From Entomortierella parvispora (taxonomy: Eukaryota > Mortierellomycota > Mortierellomycetes > Mortierellales > Mortierellaceae), in contig OY752148.1 of the NCBI GenBank assembly GCA_963573315.1, forward strand, positions 1,603,263 through 1,667,262: a stretch of DNA of 64,000 bases, read 5' to 3'. The notes below the pieces were generated by a model, which did not search any database, was not told where the DNA came from, and worked only from the letters and a program-made list of their open reading frames with translations. The position numbers and the translations under genes were made by a program. This document shows positions 1 through 11,977 of the stretch, in pieces (position 1 is the first letter of the stretch; each line of letters starts with the position of its first letter).

Positions 1-138
1 ACATGTGGGACCGAGTTCGTTGAGTTTTTCATACCGAGGAGTACGTTCCTGACAATAAAACAAATGTTTTTTCGTCCAACTCGTCAAGAGGCAACCGACC
101 CTCAGATCCATCCTTCGAGCAGTTCTTACGAGAGTTAG
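1..138 (+). CDS. possible C-terminal fragment of an unrecognised protein
   Basis: Frame 1 is open from the window edge to a TAG at 136-138, giving 45 residues with a mildly hydrophobic stretch and a Ser-rich end (...HPSSSSYES). It could be the last exon of a gene starting outside the window. A 45-codon open frame is not rare by chance, so this is weak. No family is recognised. Confidence 0.25.
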   Translation, partial: TCGTEFVEFFIPRSTFLTIKQMFFRPTRQEATDPQIHPSSSSYES

Positions 139-585
139 GTGATCTTGACCATAAGCATTCCCCATGTTGGCCGCCTTGAAGCAGGACCAATTGCGAGTTT
201 TTTCTGTCGTCCAGGAGTAAAGATTAAAGAGCGAAGTACATATGTGCTCTTTGCGAATGGCTCGGAAGCTGCCGTTCCGCTTATCGGGAGGGGCAGATTA
301 TATCTGGAAAGCCAGGCGACCAGCTCACCAACGTTGTAAGGACGGCGTTGACTAGTAAAAGTGAATCGCGTGCACCTGAAGCTTGATTTGACGCTCTGTG
401 GGCTCGAACACGTCCAAGGACATGTTCGGAAAGAGGAAATCTGAGGAGCATGGACATGATTGGCCCAGCTGGACTGAGTCATGACTGCTTTGTGCTCGTT
501 CTGTCTTCTTTTGGGGATTCGATGCTCTTCGTATTGCTTCCTTCTTTACTCTTCCTCTGTCCACTCCCTCACTCACACCCACAAC
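139..585. other. intergenic, no gene recognised
   Basis: Short overlapping open frames on both strands, none with recognisable protein character. The last 100 bases are pyrimidine-rich (tcttcctctgtccactccctcac...), as expected for the leader of the small gene starting at 586. Confidence 0.4.
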
Positions 586-1208
586 ATGTTCAGGTATCCC
601 GAAATCCCTTTTCAAACTTCCGACTATGGACCGATGGCTCGAATCATGGAGTTCCAGAGGATGTTGTGCCCCAAGACCCCCTGCATGCGTTGCTAATGCC
701 GAGCCCCTTGTCTTTTATTCAATTGTTATATAGCAAACTCGTCAACTTCTGGGTCAACAAGGCTGTTACTGAGACTGTAAGTTGTGGATCCTCGACAATG
801 AGGGAGCGAGGAATGGAAAATTTCCAGAGGACAAGGAAGGAATGCAGTGTTCCGGGACTCGGGAGTGGATGTCACAGATTTCGAGAGATCACTAACATCC
901 CTTGATCCATTTCTTTATAGCTCCTCAAATCGCCAAAGTTCCATGAGTTCGCCGCAAAGACCCACCACCATGTCTCCAACGTTTCCAAGAAAGGTAAAAA
1001 GAATCCACTAAAAAAAAAAAAAAATAACGGAAACTAGGAGTTGCCAAAAAAGAAACAACCAACTGACAAGCAACTACCCCCCTGTCTGTACGTCCTTCGA
1101 ATAGCCGCACCCATGATCTCTGAGAGCACCAACAGAGCCTCGATCTTTGCCAAGGCCTTCAAGGAGACCGTGATCAAGGAGTCAGAGAACCTTTCCAAGA
1201 AAAAGTAA
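586..1208 (+). CDS. small 75-aa protein, four exons, first exon only 8 nt
   Basis: Proposed exons are 586-593, 734-776, 921-993 and 1105-1208. The 8-nt first exon (ATGTTCAG) is followed by gtatcc; the introns end in tatatag, ttatag and gaatag. The joined frame has no stop and gives 75 residues. It begins MFSKLVNFWVNKAVTET, continues with an amphipathic segment (LLKSPKFHEFAAKTHHHV) and ends in a Lys-rich tail (SENLSKKK). Codon quality improves across the exons, and the three phases fit (51 nt, then 124 nt, then the stop). I do not recognise the family. The short amphipathic basic character would suit a small mitochondrial or membrane-associated protein, but that is inference. The alternative is that the unspliced open frames at 450-905 are used; these lack protein character. 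Confidence 0.6.
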
Positions 1209-1910
1209 ACCAATATCAGAACGAACGATGGACAAGCTGGAACTATAGGATTGCTTCTATATAGTGCAAGCGCAGTCTTCTCGGACTCGGACGGAAGTCA
1301 ACCAACCCACAACAACACCCAACTCATTTTATCGCATAATATAGACGCAATCATACCCAGCAATCATTTTATTTGTGCCCGTTTTGTCGGTTATTTGAAG
1401 AAGTGAAGACAGTTGCGGCACTGTGCGATTTGACAGCAGTAAGTGAGGCGGGGAGATGCACAGACGTTGGCTTTAGGCGGGGGTTAGTGTCTGGTGGCTG
1501 CTTTCGGGATGGCTATTGTAGGCACTGGCCACGGCTCAAGAGGGCTTGACCGGCGAAGTGTCCTTGCGATCTCCAGCAGAGATGAAGGCTACGCACCGCC
1601 CTGAGTGTAGAATGTAGCAAAGGTCCCTGTTCGGTTCACAACGTTTGTGGGGAAGGGGGCAAAGCACGGTAAAACTCTTTCGATTTCCACCAACAGCATT
1701 GAGCACCGTCCCGTGAGAGAATGTGGGGGATACCAAAAATCGCGCTTGGTGCACGAAATGTCTCTGCTCTCCACAGCTGAATCTCCCCTTCTGGTCATTT
1801 GCTTTTTTTTGCTTCTCCATTCCTTCTTTCATCACATCCCAAACCTTCCAGACCCCTCCCCTCCCCCTCTCTCCTGTGTCGCAAAACAAGAAAAAAACTT
1901 TTGAGAACCA
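1209..1910. promoter_or_regulatory. intergenic; 3' flank of small gene and leader of the dehydrogenase gene
   Basis: No coding region is seen. The 1790-1905 stretch is strongly C/T-rich (cccctcccctccccctctctcc) directly before the ATG at 1911, a leader type that recurs in front of several genes in this window. No clear TATA box. Confidence 0.35.
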
Positions 1911-3677
1911 ATGTCAGCAGCAGTCCGAGTCGCCCAGAGCTCTCAAGCTTCGATCAAGTCCTTGATCTCGCTTATGAACAAGTCCTGTACCTGTCCCGCC
2001 CACTCGCACGCGCGAGCGATCCAAAGAGAACACCACCAGCATACCAAGGATTGTGGCCATGGCAAAGACGATGACCACGAGTACGCCTTCGAGATGGCAT
2101 CCTCGACCATGCGCTTTGGAGAGGGCGTGACTCGCGAGGTCGGGATGGATCTGGTCAATATGAAAGCCCAAAAGGTCTTGGTCATGACCGATCCCAACAT
2201 CGCCAAGTTGCCCGTGATGAAGACCGTCGTGGATTCGCTCAAGGCCAACAATGTCAATTTCGTGGTTTTTGATCGCGCCAGGGCCGAGCCAACGGACAAG
2301 AGTTTTGAGGAGGCTATCGAGTTCACCAAGCAGCACAAGCCCGATGTCTTTGTAGCGGTGGGTGGTGGATCCGTCATTGATACTTGCAAGGCTGCAAATC
2401 TGTACTCCAACTACCCGAACGCGGACCTGCTCGAGTTTGTGAACGCGCCTATCGGAAAGGGAAGCGTCATTGACAAGACGTTGTCGCCTTTGATTGCCAG
2501 TAAGTCTTTCTCCCCTGTCTCTAGTCTTTTGCCCAGCCTGGTCTCTTTAGAGAGTGAAATGCGAGTGACAGGCATCGTGGGAAAATGAGCAGCGCGCCCA
2601 ATTTTTTTTTTTGAAAGCAATCTAACCATGCTGTGTCCATACATTGCATCCGTCAACAAACAGTTCCCACGACTGCTGGAACGGGATCCGAGACGACCGG
2701 AACAGCCATCTTCGACTACAAGCCCTTAAATGTCAAGACTGGAATTGCGTCGCGTAAACTGCGACCCACACTTGGCATTGTCGATCCTCTCAACACCCTC
2801 ACGATGCCAACTCAGGTCAAGATTGCTTCAGGACTGGATGTGCTGTGCCATGCATTGGAGTCGTACACAGCTTTGCCTTATCAGGAGAGAACGCCTCGGC
2901 CCAAGAACCCAGCCGAGCGACCCGCGTATCAAGGATCGAACCCTATCTCGGATATTTGGTCCTTGGAGGCCCTGAGGCTGACCGTCAAGTACTTGAAGCG
3001 ATCCGCAGAGGATCCTTTGGATTTGGAGGCAAACGCGGAAATGTGCCTCGCTGCCGCGGCGGCCGGAACTGGATTTGGATCGGCTGGAGTCCATGTAAGC
3101 CAGTTATTGAGAAGCAGTTTGATTCATTGATCGGACGATTAACACTGTCCTTCCCATCTAGCTCTGCCACGGAATGAGTTACCCTATTAGTGGACTGAAC
3201 AAGGGCTACAAGCATCCAGAATACAAAGTGGACCACAAGATCATTCCCCATGGTAGGTTGTTCAGACCCCTTGGATCGACCAACGGGAGACATCATGGAG
3301 ACGACCATTTCTCATTGAATTCTTTTATTTGCTTCTTTTTAGGTATCTCGGTCGCAGTGACCGCACCGGCCGTTTTCCGTTACACCGGTGAAGCTTGTCC
3401 TGATCGTCACTTCAAGGCGGCCGAGATCTTTGGTGCCGATCTTTCCAAAGTCCGCAAGGGCGAGTCTGCAGGTCCACTTTTGGCGGAGCATTTGACAAAG
3501 TTCTTGCAGGGTCTGGGGGTCCCCAGTGGTATTGCTGCCTTGGGTTATACAAAGGATGATATCCCAGCGCTGGTTAAAGGTACTTTGCCCCAGCATCGCG
3601 TCACGAAATTAGCGCCGCTGTCGACTGGAGCTGAGGCATTGGAGAAAATCTTTGCTGATTCCATGAAGAATTACTAG
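1911..3677 (+). CDS. ADHFE1: iron-containing alcohol dehydrogenase, hydroxyacid-oxoacid transhydrogenase (ADHFE1-like)
   Basis: Exons 1911-2499, 2664-3094, 3162-3252 and 3343-3677 join in frame to 481 residues, the usual size of the family. The family transfers hydride between gamma-hydroxybutyrate and 2-oxoglutarate in mitochondria. Visible motifs: a glycine-rich nucleotide loop (VAVGGGSVIDTCKA), the family signature PTTAGTGSETTGTAIFDY across the first splice junction, and likely metal ligands in SGLDVLCHALES, LCHGMSYPISG and DHKIIPHGIS. The first 60 residues are rich in Ser, Lys and His and precede the conserved fold, which fits a mitochondrial presequence plus linker. Each exon end restores a conserved motif, so the splice calls are strong. 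Other class III alcohol dehydrogenases are possible, but the resemblance is closest to ADHFE1. Confidence 0.9.
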
Positions 3678-3889
3678 AAGGGAAAACAAAGAGTACAAAG
3701 AGTTTTGACTACCCAAATACAATCTTCGCCACTGAGCGGAAAAAAAAGGCCCCTCTGAGGCCTTTTGTTAGACAGAGAGATTAAATACTTTTTTTTCTTT
3801 ACGAGAACAATTAAAAGCTGTTTTTTTGAATGCAGAGTTGATTGCAATATAACTAGGTAAAATCTATGAGGACGATGTGGTGGTGCTAT

Positions 3890-6020
3890 CTACAATGGTG
3901 GTGATACCGGACTATATGATTCGGTTGCTGTTGTTGTTGTTGATGATGTTGATGAGGAAGAATGCACGACAGATCTGGCGGTAGTCATGGAGGAGGTCGA
4001 GTGATGATGATGTTCTTGAACGATCGACGAACTCGGTCTATCTGCCACTATTTCCTGTCCATGGGAAGAAGTCGCGGTTGAATTCAAAATGGTAGATACG
4101 ACTCTTGTGGTTGCTGACGAAGCTGTAGCCGATGAGGATGAGGACGTTGAAGTTGTACTGAATTCCCGAAGGTGTTGTCCCGCAGTTGTGTTGGAGGAGC
4201 TTGAGCTCGCTTGCTCGACAACCGTCAATGAGGTGCTCTTTTCCGTGCTCGAGTAGGACTTCGTGGTTGTAGAAACTGCAGACTCTGGTGCTTCTCCGTT
4301 GCCTGTGACCAGGTAGTCCAGTTCAATATCCTGTTCTTTTTCGCCTGGCTCCTCAACTTCATGGAAAGATACGGTTTTAGAAGAGAGTGATGCCCCAGTT
4401 TCTGCGAATTGCTCTCCTGATTCTGAGCTCACTACGTCTGAGCCATGTATAGTCGAAATTGACGAGCTCTGCTGGCCCTGTCGGTTGTCCTGCTCCTTCC
4501 TGGCCTCCATGTCTTGCTCTGCGCCAACCACAACCACAAAATCATCGTCCATGGGTTGATTCAACACGTCCTCGACCGTGTTGCGTCTCAAGCAAAAGCA
4601 TCCAGTCAGATACATGTACCAGTCTCTGGACTGGACATGTCCCGTCAGTCGTTGTCCAATCAGCTTCTCGGGTCTCTTTCCAAACGGTCGTCCGTAAATC
4701 CTGAAGATAGCCTTTCGATCCATCAAGATCGGGGTCTCATGATGCCAAAACTCCCAAGCGACGCCCAGTAAGGCCAGGGCAAACCAACCGCCAATCATAT
4801 AAAAGACTTGCTTATTTGGGTGGTAGGTTAAGGACCTGCCCGTGAACTGAAAGATGACAATCATTTCCCGATATCCGACTTGAACAAAGCCATCAACGCC
4901 ATACATGAACATGTAGCTACCACCAAAACTTGTGCAAAGGATCACTGCCACCCGCTCAAACAGCGTGGCCAAGGCGGCACAGATGATAACAAGGGCAACC
5001 AAAAGGATGTAGCGCCAAGTCGTGGACATATGGCGGTCCGAGAGCGCAACAATCGCTACCCCAATGGCAAAGCCTCCAAAGGCGCCTGCGAAGGTCACTC
5101 CGAGATCCCAGAAACGGAAACAGATGATGGCCCCTACGAGGGCAATGGGGAACCACACCCAAAAGACGTAGTGCGAGGGCTTGAAGACAAAGTACTCTAG
5201 TTGCCAATTGAGTGTCACCATGATCAGGATGGCAATAACGGCTACAAGCAACCACAGGCAATAAAAAAAAAAAAAAAAGTCAATGAGTTTGTACTTTGTA
5301 CTCTCCTCTGCCCTACTTGTACTCTTTGAGCATCCAAGAGCAACTCCTACCACAGGACAGGAAACCCATGAGAAGCAAGGTCAATCTGATGAACTTGAAC
5401 CCATAAAACGTTTGGACCAATCCCAGGATGAGAAAGATAACGCCCAAGGCCACATTCTCAGAGGTGATACGAGTTTTTTGACCAACATTCAGGAGCAACG
5501 GCTCATTCACATCGTCACCAGCGTTGCCACCACCTGTAATCGGCCCCGTAGTTCCATTGGCCGACGGGGATGGGGAGGGCGAAGCCAAAGAAGGCGAGGC
5601 CGAAGAGGAAGGCGAGACCGAAGAGGGTGACGAGGCCAAGAAAATAGGTAAAGCACTGAGATCAGAAGGTGGGAAATCGACCGGTGCAAAGTCGGTATTT
5701 GTGGACTGGGGGGCAGATGAGGGAGAGGGTTCAGAGAGAGTATTGTCGGCCAAGATGGCAGCCAAAAGGATATTTTCAGGGACGGAAAGCTGTGCTACAC
5801 TCTCTGTTGTTGTTGATGATGAAATAAGGGCGGGAATGAGTTCTGCTGAAGGCAAAGACGAGGAGATTGGACTCGCAAGGGTGGCACAGGCACCAAACAC
5901 GAGAAGCAAGGTGATCGTCACAATAACCCAATTGCGGGTGATTGAGGTTCTTTTCCGTCGAGATCGACGTGGTTCCTTATTCCATGCATCATCACAACGA
6001 CGGTTTGTCCAGAGGTTCAT
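3890..6020 (-). CDS. TMEM198/DUF4203-family multi-pass membrane protein
   Basis: Two exons, 6020-5351 and 5241-3890, join across a 109-nt intron (starts GTAGGAGTT, ends CTTGTAG) to 673 residues. After a basic N-terminus (EPRRSRRKRTS) there is a first hydrophobic helix, which could be a signal anchor. A Ser/Pro/Ala-rich segment follows to about residue 165, then a block of about six or seven membrane helices (for example GVIFLILGLVQTFYGFKF and VTFAGAFGGFAIGVAIV) with the Gly-rich character of DUF4203/TMEM198. The last 250 residues form a Ser/Thr-rich acidic tail, probably cytosolic and heavily modified. The domain is inferred from overall helix pattern and motifs. Its molecular function in fungi is not established. 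The poly-T at the intron end extends the pyrimidine tract. Confidence 0.75.
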
Positions 6021-7093
6021 AGCTTAGGCGAGCGTTCCGTATAAAGTTGACAGTGCTAACAGTGGCAACAGCGATGACACGACAATGATGGGACCGTGCT
6101 CAACAAGGGCAATGAGGCGAAATTGACTGGAGTCTTGATCGGTTCTTGAAACCTCTACGGCGGAACCAAGGTTTGCCTCTTTGCTGTCTTCTCAATGCCT
6201 CGTAAGTGAATTGCTTGATAGTGAAGAGGAGGAGAGTCAATGGGGAAAGTGGGTGCAGGGCGGTCCCGGTGATGTATCTCCCGGCAATGCAAGATCGGAG
6301 GAAGCAATGATCCAAGTGGGAAAAAAGGAGAAAAATAGAGAGTGATGCGAGGATGATGAAGTTGGCGAAGGTCAAATACACCAGTCAAGCAAGAAAGATC
6401 AAGAGTTGGAGAGTAAGTAGACGGATGGAGAAAAGGTGTGTGTGAAAGAGGGAGGCGAAGTGAGTGAGGAACAAGAAAGGATGATATCTCAAAAAAAAAA
6501 AAAAAAAAGATGAAGTGGAGAGTGAGGAAAAGGAAAAAGGAAAAAGGAAAAAGGAAGGAACCAGTTTCATGGATGGGGGTTCTTTCCCTCCCCACAGCAG
6601 CAATGTATTTATGGATTTCGCAAAGCCTGTCAAGGTCGAATGAACTCTGAGCGCTGAGTACGTTTTGACGGCTCTCTTATTTGGCAAGACAATGGAAGAG
6701 ATTTCAGCCGCGGGGAGAATCAAAGAAAAAATAGGTCATGGTGAGGCCGGCTCATTTTTATGTTCCGGTCACCTGCATCGAGTCGAAGTGTTTGTCCACA
6801 CCTTCGCAGTGGCTGTCGCGCAGTATGGTTGCCGAGTCAGACCATTCGGTATTACATTCAGGTTCAATGGACGTGGATCTTCATCCCTGCAGCAAGCCTG
6901 AAGGGTGTGGTGTGGAAGGAAGCCATGGAATATCCCCTACCCCGAAATTAAGTATCAAGATCCGCTGCTCAAAAAATTGCTGAATAACCAACGGACCGTT
7001 GTTGCTGTTGCCTGAGGACTCATTTTTATTAACTCTCCTTTTATCAGCAGGTCGGTAAGGTAGAGGTGAGGGCTGCAGCATTGCATTTTGACT
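6021..7093. promoter_or_regulatory. intergenic; likely promoter of the TMEM198-like gene
   Basis: No coding region recognised. Read on the minus strand, 6410-6570 is strongly C/T-rich with long T runs, including tandem copies of ggaaaaa on the plus strand near 6525-6560. This purine/pyrimidine asymmetry is typical of leaders here. The 66-146 aa open frames are low-complexity translations of that tract. Confidence 0.4.
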
Positions 7094-8389
7094 TCAACAC
7101 TGCTGAGCGCCATCGGTGACAAGCGCAAAGACAGGATGATTCACGCCAAGTGCAAACCTGAGGGAAGCTCTGCTGTAGTAGTCAGGAGCAATGTTCTCGA
7201 TGTTGTCAATAATGGTATCCAGCAGGTGAGACTGGCCCACAGCACTACCTGCAACCTGGGACGAGATGTGCGTGATGTGGAGGTGGAAGTGATCTAGTGA
7301 AAGCACACGCGCGCGTGACGCGCTTGGGTTGTCAGCCTGGGATGTGATCAAGCTGAGTCGTCAGGAAGCAAGGTAGGGACTTACAGTAACTTGGGTGATA
7401 ATGCACATACATTCGCACCTCGTCCGAGGCGACGCCTGGGAACTGTTGGGGAATCAAGGCGAGGACTTTGTCTCGAACATTCTTCAACATGGGTAGATGC
7501 TTCGTTGTCAAGTCCCGCAGCGATCGAATATCATCCCTCTGAGAGATTGCCAAGAGGTAAAGAGACGAGAGCGTCCGCCTGTCCCATTTGCTATTCAAAA
7601 AAAAAAGACAATGATACATGTCCGAATGCGTTAGTTACAAAGAATTAGCCCGCCTATGGAATCAGCGAGGTAGCTATATTACCTGTCAGGAAGCACGATG
7701 AAACCGGTATCGGGATCGTCATCTCGAAAGATGACGTTCTCCTTTTCCTTGATGCCCTGGAGGATGTTGTGCACCCAAAAAAGCCTGCTCTTCGGTTGAC
7801 TCTCAATCCAAGGAAGCACCGCATTCTTGTAAATCTCGGCTGTCTCTGTAATCATCCTGCGGTCCTGGCGCGAGTATTTGGTGATGTGCTGTGCAAGTAG
7901 GATTGAGAGGAGAGCAGCCAATGCAGGAGCAGGATAGGGAGAACATATCAGGTTAGTGCTCAAAACGTTCCTCTTGCAAACAGGATTCTTGCACTGAGCC
8001 CTTTTGGCCGACCTATTTCTTCTAGGTTTTCAAGGATGCCTGTCGGGCTGTTGAGTCTTTACCGTTTCGGTGGCGGGGAAGATGACCGTCATTTTGAGGT
8101 CTGGGTCTTGGGCCAGGCCACTGGAGAGAATCGCGTTCCACCAGAAGTAGATATCGTTACTGCCTGTACTCAGTAGTTCAGCCATACGACTGGTGATGTC
8201 GCTCGTCGCCGATTGGGCCGCGAAATGGGTTTTTTCAATGAGCAGGATGGCGTCCTGGCGGTCATTAGCAGCATTGCCGGCATTGACACTGATGTCCGCG
8301 GAAGGAAGAGTGCCGAGGATGTTGATTGTCTTGAGCACGGGATCCTCATTGAGGACGCGGGTGAAGGTGAAGTTGGACAGGGAGTGCAT
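7094..8389 (-). CDS. DCS1: scavenger mRNA-decapping enzyme (m7GpppX diphosphatase)
   Basis: Four exons (8389-8063, 7888-7683, 7590-7385, 7293-7094) give 312 residues, close to the size of yeast Dcs1 and human DcpS. The enzyme hydrolyses the cap dinucleotide left after 3'-5' mRNA decay. Visible features: an N-terminal swapped-domain segment with ILGTLPSADI and LLIEKTHF, the SNDIYFWWN segment, the LPDSKWD loop made by splicing exons 2 and 3, RDDIRSLRDL, and the HIT-family active site HYHPSYYHFHLHITHI completed exactly at the last splice junction. The start at 8389 matches the family N-terminus; a small upstream exon cannot be excluded. It is divergent from the WD40 gene at 9109. Confidence 0.93.
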
Positions 8390-9108
8390 CTGGTCAAGGT
8401 GGGGAGGGAGACGAAGAGGCTGAATCCGCACTGAACTCACAGGGCGGAAGGGAACGAGCGAGCGCTTGCTTTTACAGAGTGCGATGGCGAAGCAACTCCA
8501 TGTAAATGCGAGGCTGTTGCCACCAAAAAAAAAAAAAAAATAAAAAAATGACCCCAGCAGGGAAGCGCGGTGGACACACACACATCCATAGCGCCCGCGC
8601 CCGCACCCTTTTCCTTCTTGACTGTTGCCCTTCTTGCTCTCAAGAGCACGCTGCACTGTTCAACAGACTGTTTGTTGCTCCCGAGTGCGGCAGACTACTT
8701 GTTGCTCCCGAGTGCAAGGTTGCACTACACAACAAGCAAGCAAGCAAGAAAGAAAGAGGCCAAGTGTGCCACAACAAGCCACTGCAAAATAGTAATCCCA
8801 ATTACGAAAAAAAACACCGCCTCTCTCTCTTTCACACTCTTTTTCTCTCACTCTCCTTCTACCTTCCTCTCTTGCACTCATTCATCCACCCTTCAATTCC
8901 ACTCTCCCGTCTCATCTTTTGTCCGTCCATCCTGCGCTAGATTCTCTCCTCTGCTGCATTCTGTCCTCTCATCAGCCAAACAGGATTCATCCCCCAGCAT
9001 CAAAAGCCCTTCGAAGCGAATCGCGGCGTCAAAAACGTTATATTTGGTGGCAAATCCACTCAGTTGAACAGCATTCCCAGCAGCGTCATTGCTGGCTCCA
9101 TCTCTGGT
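8390..9108. promoter_or_regulatory. divergent promoter region between DcpS and WD40 gene
   Basis: About 720 bases separate two divergent start codons. A poly-A run at 8525-8540 lies near the DcpS side. A C/T-rich tract (8820-8960, ctctctctctttcacactc...) leads into the WD40 gene. A direct near-repeat, gttgctcccgagtgc, occurs at 8674 and 8701. No TATA box stands out. A cag at 9061-9063 could be a 3' splice site of a 5'-UTR intron. Confidence 0.4.
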
Positions 9109-10746
9109 ATGGACCGCTCAGAGCTTCTCCCCAAAGACTCTTTATCCCGCTCCATCTTTCAGCGTGGGCCATTCAAGAAGACCCCTCAGCAAGAAACTTT
9201 GCCTCTAGCGACAGCTCCCGTTGGACGAGGCAAGCCTGTTGAGGTTCCATCAGTTCCTGTCACCGACCTCTTTCCTGCCTTCACTCCAAAGCAGGAACCA
9301 GTTGATCATACTATCCAAGTCCTTGACTCTGGCAGAGCTCCCGTGAGTCATAGTCACACTCACTCTCTCCCACAAGCTGCCGTCACTGCCTTGGTAGCCC
9401 GACCGCGAACCACCAGTGACCAAGTCAATCATAATCGTCCGCTGATCTCTGATAACCGCCTGAATCGTCAACAGTCACCCGACGCAATGTACCAAGGTCG
9501 AGACAGACCCAGCCAAGATCAGGGAGGATCAAGAAGCAACTATGAGCAACAGCCTTACGGAAACCGATCCGACGGAGAAGCGTGGAAGGACTACCGGGAC
9601 TCGCAGACTAATGGCAACTATAGGAACCGAGGATCGTCTGACCACCAAGGACAGAGCAGAGACGGGGGGCGACCTTATTATTCTCGACAAGACTCTAGCT
9701 CATATCGCCAACAACAGTCTACCAGCTATGGCCGTGGTCGGCGTCCATCGCCTAGACGGGATTCTCGCGAGAATCGTAGCAGATATGGATCTCCAGAATC
9801 TGCAATCGTTCAAGAATCCAACAAGAGAAGACTCTCCAGCTCGCCTCAGCCGTGGAATGGAAGATCAGACCCAATAGATGACAAGCGGCCACGATATCGG
9901 GCGTCCTCTCCTCGTCCAAGGACCCCCACTGACATCGATATGGATCATATCTCCAAAGCAGAGATATCGTCCCCGACGAAGGCTATGCAGAGACTGGATT
10001 TGAAGACCACCAGGCCAAGGTCAAAGTCGCGCAAAGACAAAAGGAGACGTGCGGCAAAAGACTCGGACGATTCTTCTTCACAATTCTCATCTTCGGGCTC
10101 TGATTCTGAATCCGAAGACTCTGAGCAAGAGCGCCAGAACCTCTCGGGTGCAACACCATTGAAGATCCACGGCGTAATCCACGACCTCTTGTTAGATGTA
10201 TGTATTTTGGGTTTAGGTGTATGAACTCAACTGGTAGTTGGATCTAACTCCTTGCATGGTATTACAATAGCTTCAAAAAGCAAGGTCCAGACACGCCAAA
10301 CTCAGCGAGAAACAGAGAGCCTGTTCAAAGAAAATCGGAGATATTAGCAGGAAACTGGAGCGCCGGTTCCGGGATCTTAGTGAAGCAACTCTGACCGACA
10401 ATACCCCTAATACTCGGCCTACTTTGATGTCTATGTCGAGTATTGACAAGGCGGTTAGCAGAACTGCTGTTGTGCCATCGACAAAAGCAATTCAGCAAGT
10501 AGCTATGCCTTTATCGGTCGCGCCGGTCCAACGACCGCAACCGCCTCAGAGAGCGCAGTCCCAAAATGGTCGCATACCTATTGCAAAGTCGAACCTCGTC
10601 GCGACCTTGACCAATATTCACTCGGATGTCAGGTCCAAGGCTTTTGGACGAAAGCCTCGATCCATGATTCACCATGTCCCAATCGCTGGCCAGGATCTCA
10701 CTGATATTATGGTGACAAGTTCTCTTGATGGGTAAGACCTTACTCT

Positions 10747-10787
<41 letters not shown>

Positions 10788-11977
10788 CGAATATAGATAT
10801 TTAATTCTGCCCCCCTCTTTTTCTTTTTTTCTTGTAGAACGATCAATTTTTGGGATCTGGAGACTCGACGCGTTGTCAGCTCAATCTCCAAAGAGTCCAT
10901 GAACCAACCATGGCCCGAGGACATGTGTTGGGTTGGTCGGAATGTCCTGGCGGTGGCGAGCGCTACAAAGGAAGGTGTACCCATGAACCACCAACTGACA
11001 CTGGTAGATGTCCAAGTTAGGAACAAGACGGGAGGATCAAATATCTCTTGGAATCTCCAAACATTGGACCAGATGCCCCACGACAAAGGCGGTATCGGGT
11101 GTATGGCTGCTCTGAACGAAGACGCAGGCGGGATAAATTTGGTCACTGCCGCACTGGACAAGCAGATCGTAAGTGTAGACTATTCAATTATGTCCTATTT
11201 TGCTATATTTCTTGCTTACATCCCGTTATCCATGATAGATACACTGGAAGTTCCTTCCTCGAAACTCTGAGAACGAGTTCGTGCCCATTCATCAAAAGGC
11301 TGTCCACAGCAAGCACACCAGTACAATTCAATCACTGTGCTTTGAACCTCAAAAGAACATTTTGTTCTCGGGTGGTGCAGACAGCCGACTGATTGCTTAC
11401 GATATGGGGCGGTCTGATGTGGTCTCCGAGTACAAGAACCAGGAACGTGGCCGTATCAATTACATTACCATTAATCCGAGAGATCCTAATTTGATTCTGA
11501 TCAGTCATGCAACGACAAGCAACCAGCTTTCTGTCCACGACTATCGTCTGAAGCTGGACCACCCTGTCCTCCGATTTGGCTTTGAGAGTGCGGATAATCT
11601 TAGTAGACAGGTGGTCCCTTCCTGGCATCCGGAGGGAGCTTTGGTTAGTAGTGGAATGCAAGCAGAGACAAAGATCAATATCTGGGATGTCCGCTGGGTG
11701 GATGTCCAACGTGGACAAAGTCAGTCCATTGATCTCCCCGTTTCCAAGCGTGTGTTCAAGGCGGCATTCCACCCCAGAAGATCACTCATGACATCCATCA
11801 GCGCGGATTCTTGCCTGTCTTTCACGTAAGTTTGTTTTCTTCATCCCGGTCCTGTGGAATGGCATGGATCACCGCATTCTTCATACGCAGCTTTCGAACG
11901 GAGACTAACTCTTTCTGTGATACTTTTCTGACCGTAGTGATTTCCAATTGAACAACGATCAGGTCGTCAATCGGTAG
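9109..11977 (+). CDS. WD40-repeat protein with long disordered N-terminus
   Basis: Exons 9109-10197, 10271-10731, 10838-11168, 11239-11825 and 11938-11977 join in frame to 835 residues. Residues 1-360 are disordered and charged, rich in Ser, Arg and Gln, with a basic stretch (KSRKDKRRRAAKDSDD) that could be a nuclear signal, followed by an acidic Ser run. About residues 364-410 form a predicted coiled-coil (LSEKQRACSKKIGDISRKL). The C-terminal half has beta-propeller repeats, visible in TSSLDGTINFWDLETRRVV, LFSGGADSRLIAYDM and KINIWDVRW. Propeller scaffolds mediate protein interactions. I cannot assign an orthologue. The intron between exons 2 and 3 holds an 18-unit TG repeat. Start chosen as the first ATG in the frame after a pyrimidine-rich leader. 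Confidence 0.8.
10751..10786 (+). repeat. (TG)18 microsatellite in an intron
   Basis: Eighteen perfect TG units lie 20 bases downstream of the 5' splice site of the intron 10732-10837 of the WD40 gene. The repeat makes up a third of the intron. Confidence 0.95.

Noticed and set aside
6155..6595. 146-codon minus-strand frame upstream of the TMEM198-like gene
   Set aside because: Phe/Leu/Ser-rich translation of a C/T tract; no continuity with the gene.
8570..9067. 165-codon open frame upstream of the WD40 gene
   Set aside because: Low-complexity Ser/Leu/Phe translation of a pyrimidine-rich leader, with no domain and no link to the WD40 frame.
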